NCBI GenBank assembly: GCA_026169535.1
Contig: JAPFCU010000081.1
Span: forward strand, 1 to 64,000
DNA: 64,000 nucleotides
Reading direction: 5' to 3'
DNA from: Blautia sp.
GTDB lineage: Bacteria; Bacillota; Clostridia; Lachnospirales; Lachnospiraceae
How positions within the stretch are numbered: the stretch's first letter is position 1; every line of letters begins with the position of its first letter. Under the pieces are notes generated by a model. It worked only from the letters and a program-made list of their open reading frames with translations. It had not been told where the DNA came from and ran no database searches. Shown here one piece after another: positions 8,621-15,218 of this stretch. Made by a program: the position numbers and the translations under genes.

Positions 8621-9190
8621 TTAAGTTTCACTGAGTTTTGATTTTACAGAGAGCCATTGCTTCTTAGGCTCATATTTTCCACATCCATCACAAGTCTGCG
8701 GCCAGTTGATTTTCCATTCAAAATATTCATCTCTGGTAATCTTACCGGATTTCAGTTCATCCATTCGAACCACCCATTCTTTCAGAAAATCATTCAGAAC
8801 CCCATAATCAAACCACATACAGACAGGAGCATAGGCAGGCCAGCTATCATTGTCGTGATAGTAAACGGAAGTGTCTGCTACTTCATTGCATTTTTCACCA
8901 GGAAATTTCCGAGGAAGAAACAGATGCAGGGCAGATGGATTAAATTCATCCAGCCAGAAAAGCAGTTCCATCATTTCGGAAGCGTCACGCCCAGCGGTAT
9001 CATAGAGGGTATAAGGGTTGACATCAAGAGCCGTAGCCATTTTATCAACCAGATCTTTTTTCGGAACACGAACCCCTTTTTCATATTGTACAATTCTATG
9101 CTGATCGGTCAGTCCGATCCTCTCTGACAGTTCTTTTTGTGTCATTTTCCGGAATGTCCGGATTTTTTTAAGTTTCAGATTAAAATTCAT
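8621..9190 (-). CDS. XRE-family helix-turn-helix regulator of the island
   Basis: The start is ATG at 9190, behind AGAGGTGA; the longer frame to 9244 has no site. The 189-residue product opens with an HTH_3 domain (about 6-65, KMTQKELSERIGLTDQHRIVQYEKG), then a C-terminal domain of about 120 residues without a motif I can name, including a CDGCGKYE pair of cysteines. It faces away from the excisionase/integrase remnant and its promoter (9268-9295) is back to back with the strong promoter at 9339. That layout suits an element's own control gene. The target operator is not identified. Confidence 0.8.
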   Translation of the reverse strand: MNFNLKLKKIRTFRKMTQKELSERIGLTDQHRIVQYEKGVRVPKKDLVDKMATALDVNPYTLYDTAGRDASEMMELLFWLDEFNPSALHLFLPRKFPGEKCNEVADTSVYYHDNDSWPAYAPVCMWFDYGVLNDFLKEWVVRMDELKSGKITRDEYFEWKINWPQTCDGCGKYEPKKQWLSVKSKLSET

Positions 9191-9267
9191 AAAGTCACCT
9201 CTGCAGTAGCCCTGATAAACATCCAATGAAGATAGTAAAATCAAGAAATGAATAACTATTTGTCCAT

Positions 9268-9295
9268 ATTATAACACAAACTAGCAGAAAATCAA
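9268..9295 (-). promoter_or_regulatory. Promoter of the HTH regulator
   Basis: On the minus strand TTGATT (9295-9290) and TATAAT (9273-9268) are 16 bases apart, about 75 bases before the HTH start codon. The promoter diverges from the one at 9339. Confidence 0.65.
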
Positions 9296-9338
9296 TAAAA
9301 AAGAGTACAAAAAAGAACCCAAAACGCATGAAGTGCTA

Positions 9339-9367
9339 TTGACATTAGCAGTAACGGGGGATATAAT
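9339..9367 (+). promoter_or_regulatory. Perfect-consensus sigma-A promoter
   Basis: TTGACA (9339-9344) and TATAAT (9362-9367) are exactly 17 bases apart, matching the vegetative consensus at all 12 positions. Transcription should start near 9374, about 380 bases before the first convincing start codon. Confidence 0.88.
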
Positions 9368-9373
9368 GGCATT

Positions 9374-9740
9374 AAATCAAAACAGGTACAAAAATGTATA
9401 CTTACAAACTTTTGATTATTGAACCTTGAAAATTGAATGAGCTGTATGGGTGCCTTTCGGGCTTAAAGGTAACACAGGATTCCACCGCTGTATCAGAGAG
9501 TAGTATGTGGAAACCGAAGATGCTCCGGCAACGGCTGGTATGCTTGAGAAGAAGCTGTCAGTATTCAGAAAGATTTCTGATAGAGGTCGATTGTAACGTT
9601 GACACCGCCATATACAAATGGAAGCCAACACGCCGAACAAAATGGAAAATCATCGTAAGAAATCCAAACAAAAAGTAGATGTACTGACAACGGGCATAAC
9701 CGCTGTCTGGGAGGTGATGCAGAAGAATACGGAGGAAAGG
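9374..9740 (+). ncRNA. Long, possibly structured leader before the excisionase-like gene
   Basis: About 370 bases follow the perfect promoter without a gene that has a ribosome site. There are several pairable blocks, for example GCCTTT with AAAGGT near 9451-9472 and a GC-rich CTCCGGCAACGGCTGG stretch near 9522. Frames of 75-80 codons exist on both strands but show no family resemblance or ribosome site. An untranslated regulatory leader or a small RNA is possible. No known riboswitch class was recognised, and the fold was judged only by eye. Confidence 0.3.
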
Positions 9741-9776
9741 AGGTATGTGCATCATGAGAAAAACAACAGAGTATAA
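9618..9776 (+). CDS. Possible 52-residue ORF overlapping the excisionase-like gene
   Basis: A frame from ATG 9618 (or ATG 9642) to TAA 9774-9776 encodes a basic peptide with the stretch KVDVLTTGITAVWEVMQKNT. It ends 23 bases inside the next gene and contains that gene's ribosome site. There is no good ribosome site of its own. It could be a real small coupled ORF of the element or chance. Confidence 0.25.
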   Translation: MEANTPNKMENHRKKSKQKVDVLTTGITAVWEVMQKNTEERRYVHHEKNNRV

Positions 9777-9933
9777 GGCTGAGAACCGTCTAACGGTAGA
9801 TATTGAAAGATTAATGGCAATGTTATCCTGCGGAGAAGTAACTGCAAAGAAAATTGCAGACTATGCAGAAGCAAGAGAGATTATTGGAAGACGTGTTCTT
9901 TATAACGTGGATAAGATAAAAAAAATATCTTGA
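9754..9933 (+). pseudogene. Excisionase-like small DNA-binding protein, 3' frameshift
   Basis: The start is ATG 9754 (spacing of 10 bases from AAAGGAGG), not ATG 9745. The 59-residue product has a helix-turn-helix-like core (LSCGEVTAKKIADYAEAREI) and the ending RRVLYNVDKIKK seen in small Xis-like proteins next to integrases. After the codons for KIKK the run of eight A shifts the frame and the protein ends in IS. With seven A it would read KIKKYLDAMAV and then stop at 9948. The loss is only the last few residues, so partial function is possible. The integrase remnant starts about 250 bases downstream. Confidence 0.6.
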
Positions 9934-10179
9934 TGCAATGGCAGTGTAATGAAAGATTAGAAGATAAAATACAACAACTTTCCTTCGGAATGAAAAGTAA
10001 AAAAGGGAAAATATTCCTGTAAAACAGGCAAATAAAAATTAGCATTTTGCAGGAATTTACCCTTGGAAATCATAAAATATTATGTTAATCTGTGAGCAGA
10101 TATCAGGCAGTAAAAACTGATGTCGACAGGACAAAAATCATTCCGAATAACGAAAAATGAAGTGAAAGGAATGATTGAT

Positions 10180-11297
10180 ATGGCAAGAAAAGATAATAAA
10201 GGCAGAAATTTAAAAACAGGTGAATACCAGCGTCCGGATGGACGTTATGAGTATCGCTACAAGGATGAAATTACCGGAAAACGTAATTCGGTTTATGCAG
10301 CTGATCTGGCGAGTCTGCGAGAAATGGAAAAGAAGATCAATAAGGATATGGATGAGCTGCTTATTACAGATGCATCAGTCAAGAAGCTGACCGTAAATAC
10401 ATTGTTTGAGCGATATATGGCAACAAAGAATATCAAGGAAAGAACGAAAAAAAATATATCCGTATGTGGGATTACCGGATACGAAATACTTTGGGAAATA
10501 TTCGTGTTGTGGATTTTAAGACGTCTCACGTAAGAACGTTCTTTTCCGCATTGTCAGATGGAGGACTGGCACACAGTACAATCAAAGGTCTTTATGGCTT
10601 ACTGAATCCCAGTTTTGAACTGGCAGTGGAAGATGGGATTATCCGCAAAAATCCGGTAACAGGAACACTTGGAGATTATGGGACTCCGGCAAAAGAGAAA
10701 GAAGCACTGACGCTGGAACAGCAGGAAAAACTACTGAAGTTTGTTGAACAGAGTAATGTGTATAAGCATCATCTTCCAATGATGTAGGTTATGTTTGGGG
10801 CTTGCCTGAGAGTGAGTGAAACCACCGGCTTAACCTGGTCAGATGTGGATATGAAGAATCGGGAGATCCATGTAGGTGGACAGCTTGTGTATTATGAAGG
10901 TGATGAAGGATATTGTTTCCATGATTCAGAAACCAAAATGGATGCAGGAATCAGAGATATTCCTATGACACAGATGGTATATGATGCGTTCCGTAAACAG
11001 AGAGAGCTGAACCTGATGCTTGGCTTACAGAGTAAGGTGGAGATCGGTGGACGTAGTGGATTTATCTTCAATACAAAGCATGGATGTCCGATCATGCCGG
11101 CGGGAGTGAATAGCTTTCTGAAAAATATTGTTAATGCTTATAATAAGAAAGAAAGCAAATTGGTAGAAGAAGAGAAGCGAGAGCCGGAGTTGATGCCTCC
11201 TATTTCATCACATACCCTTCGTCATACGGGATGTATCAGATTGGGTGAGAACAATGCTAAAATGAATCTGCCGGAAACCATACCTGCTGTGGTATAA
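10180..11297 (+). pseudogene. Tyrosine recombinase/integrase, broken three ways
   Basis: Three consecutive frames spell a phage/ICE-type integrase. The first (from ATG 10180) has the arm-binding and SAM-like domains: KGRNLKTGEYQRPDGRYEYR and then TLFERYMATKNIKERTKKN. At the A8 run near 10447-10454 one extra A shifts the frame, which continues as YIRMWDYRIRNTLGNIRV. A TAG at 10786-10788 interrupts LPMM-VMFGACLRVSE. The third frame carries the box I arginine (CLRVSETTGLTW) and the HTLRH box. The sequence then leaves the family after RLGENN and ends at 11297 without the HTD-type box and catalytic tyrosine. The enzyme cannot be active, so the element is stuck here. Confidence 0.88.
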
Positions 11298-11308
11298 ACC
11301 AGAAGTCG

Positions 11309-11391
11309 TTGTCGTAAAATGTGGTAAGAAAATCAGACAAATATATTTTTCCAAGAATTTGTCGTAAAAATGTGGTCAAACCAAGAAAATC
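11309..11391 (+). repeat. Imperfect direct repeat at the right edge of the island
   Basis: TTGTCGTAAAATGTGGT followed by AAGAAAATC (11309-11334) recurs as TTGTCGTAAAAATGTGGT, a short insert and AAGAAAATC (11359-11391). The two copies are 50 bases apart, just after the truncated integrase. They may be integrase-binding repeats or traces of an attachment site. Confidence 0.45.
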
Positions 11392-11471
11392 GAGTGTGAA
11401 AGAGAATGTTACGCCATGCACAGCTTGGGAAAGAATTCCCTCGCTGTAGGGCTGTCGCCCTATAAAATAGC

Positions 11472-11515
11472 AAAAAAAGACGCCTTTGCAAGTAAACTAG
11501 CAGGGCGTCTTTTTT
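11472..11515. terminator. Bidirectional terminator before clpB
   Basis: AAAAAAGACGCC (to 11484) pairs with GGCGTCTTTTTT (from 11504) around a 19-base loop. The A and T runs allow termination in both directions, shielding clpB from the island. Confidence 0.88.
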
Positions 11516-11562
11516 CACCATTTTGCATGGCTCGTAGCGTTCACAAATTCTTCACAAAATAA

Positions 11563-11589
11563 TTAGCACTCACCTCTTGACAGTGCTAA
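11563..11589 (+). promoter_or_regulatory. CIRCE element (HrcA operator) of clpB
   Basis: TTAGCACTC (11563-11571), a 9-base spacer and CAGTGCTAA (11581-11589) match the CIRCE consensus TTAGCACTC-N9-GAGTGCTAA at 17 of 18 arm positions. It overlaps the -35 element, so HrcA should repress clpB until heat or misfolding stress. Confidence 0.9.
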
Positions 11590-11605
11590 CAGAAAATGAT
11601 ATGTT
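11577..11605 (+). promoter_or_regulatory. clpB promoter
   Basis: TTGACA (11577-11582) sits inside the right half of CIRCE, and TATGTT (11600-11605) follows after 17 bases. The -10 matches only 4 of 6 positions. Confidence 0.65.
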
Positions 11606-11686
11606 ATATAAGAAATAGAACAAGTCGACAGCGTTCCCCATATATACGGGGAGATCATTTTTTGTATAGACAGAGGAGGAGAGCCT

Positions 11687-14281
11687 ATGAATATCAGTAA
11701 ATTCACACAGAAATCCATACAGGCTGTTCAGGATCTGGAGAAGATCGCCTACGAATACGGAAATCAGGAGGTAGAACAGGAGCATCTTCTGTATGCACTT
11801 CTGACCCAGGAAGACAGTCTGATCCTTAAGCTCATCGAAAAGATGGAGATTAATAAGGAATATTTTATAAACACAGTAAAAAAAGCGCTGGATGCCAGAG
11901 TAAAGGTCAGTGGCGGAGATCTGCGGTTCGGACAGTATCTGAACAAAGCGCTGGTCAATGCGGAGGACGAAGCAAAGGCAATGAGAGACGAATATGTTTC
12001 AGTAGAGCATCTGTTTCTGTCTCTTCTGAAGCAGCCAAGCCCCAGCATGAAAAAAATCTTTGATGAATTCGGGATTACCCGGGAAAGATTTTTACAGGCA
12101 CTTTCTACCGTAAGGGGAAATCAGAGGGTAGTCAGCGACAATCCAGAGGCAACCTATGATACTTTAAATAAATATGGAGAGGATCTGGTGGAAAAAGCCA
12201 GAAATCAGAAGCTGGATCCGGTAATCGGCCGTGATGCAGAAATACGGAATATTGTACGGATTCTTTCCCGTAAGACAAAAAACAACCCGGTTCTGATCGG
12301 TGAGCCAGGTGTCGGTAAAACAGCAGCGATTGAAGGACTTGCACAGAGAATCGTGGCAGGAGACGTTCCGGAAGGACTGAAAAATAAAAAGATTTTTGCC
12401 CTGGATATGGGTGCGCTTGTTGCAGGAGCCAAATACAGAGGCGAGTTTGAAGAACGTCTGAAAGCGGTTCTTGAAGAGGTAAAAAAGAGCGAGGGAAACA
12501 TCATCCTTTTTATTGACGAGCTTCATCTGATCGTAGGTGCCGGCAAGACAGACGGTGCCATGGATGCAGGAAATATGCTGAAACCTATGCTGGCAAGAGG
12601 AGAACTTCATTGTATTGGAGCAACGACCCTGGACGAATATCGCCAGTATATTGAAAAGGATGCAGCACTGGAACGTCGTTTCCAGCCAGTCATGGTAGAT
12701 GAGCCTACAGTGGAGGATACCATTTCCATTCTTCGTGGACTGAAGGAACGCTACGAGGTATTCCATGGAGTCAAGATCACAGACAGCGCTCTTGTAGCGG
12801 CAGCAACACTTTCTCACAGATATATTACAGACAGGTTCCTTCCGGATAAGGCCATCGACCTGGTGGATGAGGCCTGCGCACTGATCAAAACAGAATTGGA
12901 TTCTATGCCTACAGAGCTGGACGAACAGAGGCGCAAGATCATGCAGATGGAGATCGAGGAGTCTGCACTGAAAAAAGAAACGGATAATTTAAGTAAGGAA
13001 CGTCTGGCAGATCTTCAGAAGGAACTGGCAGATCTGAGGGATGTGTTTAATACTCAGAAAGCGCAGTGGGATAACGAGAAACATTCTGTAGAAAAACTTC
13101 AGAAGCTTCGTGAGCAGATCGAGGATGTAAATAAACAGATCCAGAAAGCTCAGCAGAGTTATGATTTGGAGAAGGCGGCAGAGCTTCAGTATGGAGAGCT
13201 TCCAAGACTTCAGCAGCAGCTTGAGATTGAAGAGCGCAATACAAAAGAAAGCGGTCATCAGCTTGTGCATGAAGCAGTGACAGATGATGAGATCGCAAGG
13301 ATCATTTCACGTTGGACGGGTATTCCTGTAACCAGACTGACTGAAGGAGAGAGAGCAAAACTTCTTACTCTGGAGGATGAGCTTCATAAACGTGTGATCG
13401 GTCAGGATGAGGGCGTACGCCTGGTAACTGATGCGATTCTTCGCTCCAAAGCCGGAATCAAGGATCCCAGCAAGCCAATTGGTTCATTCCTGTTCCTTGG
13501 TCCTACTGGCGTAGGTAAGACAGAACTGGCCAAGACTCTGGCTGCTACACTTTTTGATGACGAGCAGAATATGGTCCGTATTGACATGAGTGAATATATG
13601 GAAAAATATTCGGTATCCCGCCTGATCGGAGCGCCTCCGGGATATGTGGGATATGAAGAAGGCGGTCAGCTGACAGAAGCTGTGCGCCGGAAACCGTACA
13701 GCGTTGTGTTGTTTGATGAAATCGAAAAAGCACATCCGGATGTATTTAATGTACTTCTTCAGGTGCTGGATGACGGTCGAATCACGGATTCTCAGGGACG
13801 TACGGTGGATTTTAAGAATACGATCCTGATCATGACCTCCAACATTGGTTCTCCGTATCTTCTGGATGGAATTGATGAAAATGGAGAGATTAAGTCAGAG
13901 GCTCAGGAAATGGTCATGAATGACCTGAAAGGACATTTCCGTCCGGAATTTTTGAACCGTCTTGACGAAATAATTCTGTTTAAACCCTTGACAAAAGATA
14001 ACATTGGTAACATAGTAGACCTGATGGTGGCAGAGCTGGATCAGCGTCTGTCTGACCAGGAGCTTTCCCTGACCCTGACAGAAGCAGCTAAGGAGCATGT
14101 GGTAGAGAATGGGTATGACCCGGTATACGGCGCCCGTCCGCTGAAGCGTTATCTGCAAAATTATGTGGAAACACTTGCTGCCAGGAAGATTCTTTCCGGC
14201 GACGTCCATGCAGGCGATACGCTGGAACTGGATGTACGGGAAGGGAAGTTTATTATCAATGTAAAGGATGGTAACAGATGA
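11687..14281 (+). CDS. clpB: ATP-dependent disaggregase ClpB
   Basis: This 864-residue Hsp100 chaperone has the full ClpB order: two Clp_N repeats (1-145), AAA module 1 with Walker A GEPGVGKT (205-212) and FIDELH, a long coiled-coil middle domain (about 405-530), AAA module 2 with Walker A GPTGVGKT near 605, and the C-terminal D2-small domain. The middle domain length separates it from ClpC/ClpE. With DnaK it pulls proteins out of aggregates in the cytoplasm. A GAGGAGAG site precedes the ATG. The CIRCE operator places it under HrcA; no full CtsR box (GGTCAAA repeat) was found, only a lone GGTCAAA at 11374. The stop overlaps the DUF4250 start. Confidence 0.96.
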   Translation: MNISKFTQKSIQAVQDLEKIAYEYGNQEVEQEHLLYALLTQEDSLILKLIEKMEINKEYFINTVKKALDARVKVSGGDLRFGQYLNKALVNAEDEAKAMRDEYVSVEHLFLSLLKQPSPSMKKIFDEFGITRERFLQALSTVRGNQRVVSDNPEATYDTLNKYGEDLVEKARNQKLDPVIGRDAEIRNIVRILSRKTKNNPVLIGEPGVGKTAAIEGLAQRIVAGDVPEGLKNKKIFALDMGALVAGAKYRGEFEERLKAVLEEVKKSEGNIILFIDELHLIVGAGKTDGAMDAGNMLKPMLARGELHCIGATTLDEYRQYIEKDAALERRFQPVMVDEPTVEDTISILRGLKERYEVFHGVKITDSALVAAATLSHRYITDRFLPDKAIDLVDEACALIKTELDSMPTELDEQRRKIMQMEIEESALKKETDNLSKERLADLQKELADLRDVFNTQKAQWDNEKHSVEKLQKLREQIEDVNKQIQKAQQSYDLEKAAELQYGELPRLQQQLEIEERNTKESGHQLVHEAVTDDEIARIISRWTGIPVTRLTEGERAKLLTLEDELHKRVIGQDEGVRLVTDAILRSKAGIKDPSKPIGSFLFLGPTGVGKTELAKTLAATLFDDEQNMVRIDMSEYMEKYSVSRLIGAPPGYVGYEEGGQLTEAVRRKPYSVVLFDEIEKAHPDVFNVLLQVLDDGRITDSQGRTVDFKNTILIMTSNIGSPYLLDGIDENGEIKSEAQEMVMNDLKGHFRPEFLNRLDEIILFKPLTKDNIGNIVDLMVAELDQRLSDQELSLTLTEAAKEHVVENGYDPVYGARPLKRYLQNYVETLAARKILSGDVHAGDTLELDVREGKFIINVKDGNR

Positions 14282-14451
14282 TACCCAAGGACCCGGTAAT
14301 TTTACTGAGTTACGTAAACACACAGCTTCGGGATTATTATGAATCCCTGGAGGCACTCTGTACCTGCAGAGGCCTTAAGAAAGATGAACTGGTAGAAAAA
14401 CTGAAGTCGATCGATTATGAATATGATGAGGCAACAAACCAGTTTATATAA
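14278..14451 (+). CDS. DUF4250 small protein
   Basis: A 57-residue frame starts at the ATG overlapping the clpB stop (ATGA), so it should be translationally coupled. It begins [19 protein letters not shown] and ends [12 protein letters not shown], the pattern of the DUF4250 family of short Firmicutes proteins with unknown function. Because it shares the transcript with clpB it would be HrcA-controlled, which hints at a stress role, but that is only context. Confidence 0.8.
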   Translation: MIPKDPVILLSYVNTQLRDYYESLEALCTCRGLKKDELVEKLKSIDYEYDEATNQFI

Positions 14452-14452
14452 G

Positions 14453-14504
14453 AAAAAAGCCGGAGAAACTCCCTGTGTACAGGGCTGGTTTCTCCGGCTT
14501 TTTT
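14453..14504. terminator. Terminator after clpB-DUF4250
   Basis: AAAAAAGCCGGAGAAAC pairs perfectly with GTTTCTCCGGCTTTTTT. The loop contains a second small stem, CCCTG/CAGGG. The structure can work on both strands. Confidence 0.92.
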
Positions 14505-14649
14505 ACCAGGAAAACAATATATTTTTTGCTGACTTTCTCTAATAGAAAATTCTCTGTGAGTATGCGGACAGATGTATGCGAAATATAATTATGTAGCTAA
14601 TGATTAATTTGTGAAAATAATGTGTTCAAAAGGTGAAAAAAGTGTAAAG

Positions 14650-14679
14650 TGCACAAAAATTACTTGCATTTTTTGTGCA
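14650..14679 (+). promoter_or_regulatory. Palindrome over the marR promoter -35
   Basis: TGCACAAAAA (14650-14659) and TTTTTGTGCA (14670-14679) are perfect 10-bp arms. The candidate -35 TTGCAT (14664-14669) lies in the spacer and the -10 TATTAT at 14686-14691 (spacing 16). It is a likely repressor site. Confidence 0.55.
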
Positions 14680-14695
14680 AATGAGTATTATATAA

Positions 14696-14711
14696 AATTA
14701 GCCGACTAATT
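14696..14711 (+). promoter_or_regulatory. Palindromic MarR-type operator
   Basis: AATTAG-CCGA-CTAATT is a 16-bp palindrome over the expected transcription start, 18 bases before the marR ATG. Its size and place fit autorepression by the MarR protein encoded next. Confidence 0.7.
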
Positions 14712-14729
14712 AAAGATGGGAGGTAAAAA

Positions 14730-15218
14730 ATGAAAACGGTAAAAGAATCAGAGGAAACTGGATTCCAGGATTTATTTGTACAGCTGAATAGGGCTTATGC
14801 ATCAAAATGCTTTCATCAGATGTCTGTGCTGGGAATTCATCCGGGGCAGATTCCATTTATCATGCTTTTATCCCAGCACGAGGATATGAGCCAGAAGGAG
14901 ATTGCGGAGGAGCTTCAGGTGAAGCCGCCGACAGTAAATGTCATGGTGCAGCGTATGGAAAAATCCGGTATTATCGGCCGGAAGCACGATCAGGAAGACC
15001 AGAGAGTAACAAGAGTTTTTCTAACAGAAAAGGGACAGGAAATGAAGAAACTTGTTGCCAGACAGGTAGAAAAAAATGAAACCTATGTGCAGAAAGGGTT
15101 TACTGATACGGAAAAATGTCTGTTCCGTCGGTTTATGGAGCAGATCATAGAAAATATTTATAATATCCCGGAGGATGCCGAAGGGGAAACTATGGAAAAA
15201 GGAGAGTCTGACAAGTGA
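14730..15218 (+). CDS. MarR-family repressor of the ABC exporter operon
   Basis: This 162-residue protein has the MarR winged helix: MSQKEIAEELQVKPPTVNVMVQRMEKSGIIGRK (about 51-83) is the recognition region, and DQRVTRVFLTEKGQ the wing. GGGAGG precedes the ATG. The stop overlaps the next gene by 4 bases and the two ABC genes follow directly. MarR-ABC-ABC sets in Firmicutes usually encode a drug exporter that is induced when a ligand displaces MarR from its own promoter. The ligand is unknown. Confidence 0.88.
   Translation: MKTVKESEETGFQDLFVQLNRAYASKCFHQMSVLGIHPGQIPFIMLLSQHEDMSQKEIAEELQVKPPTVNVMVQRMEKSGIIGRKHDQEDQRVTRVFLTEKGQEMKKLVARQVEKNETYVQKGFTDTEKCLFRRFMEQIIENIYNIPEDAEGETMEKGESDK

Larger units (their letters stand above)
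11298..11562 (+). other. Intergenic junction between the island and clpB
   Basis: No gene is present. The stretch holds the direct repeat, two small hairpins (GGGAA/TTCCC at 11427-11440 and TAGGGC/GCCCTA at 11447-11462), a strong terminator and CCATGCA (11414-11420) mirrored by TGCATGG (11524-11530). The element boundary probably lies here. Confidence 0.4.

Noticed and set aside
9433-9678. An 81-codon frame in the leader after the perfect promoter
   Set aside because: No ribosome site, no recognisable domain and an opposing frame of similar length; a structured leader is at least as likely.
10440-10800. Programmed frameshifting that would make the integrase functional
   Set aside because: Even with slippage at the A8 run, the TAG and the missing tyrosine box would leave the enzyme inactive.
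11370-11400. A CtsR operator for clpB
   Set aside because: Only a single GGTCAAA is present, without the tandem second copy, and it lies upstream of the terminator at 11472.
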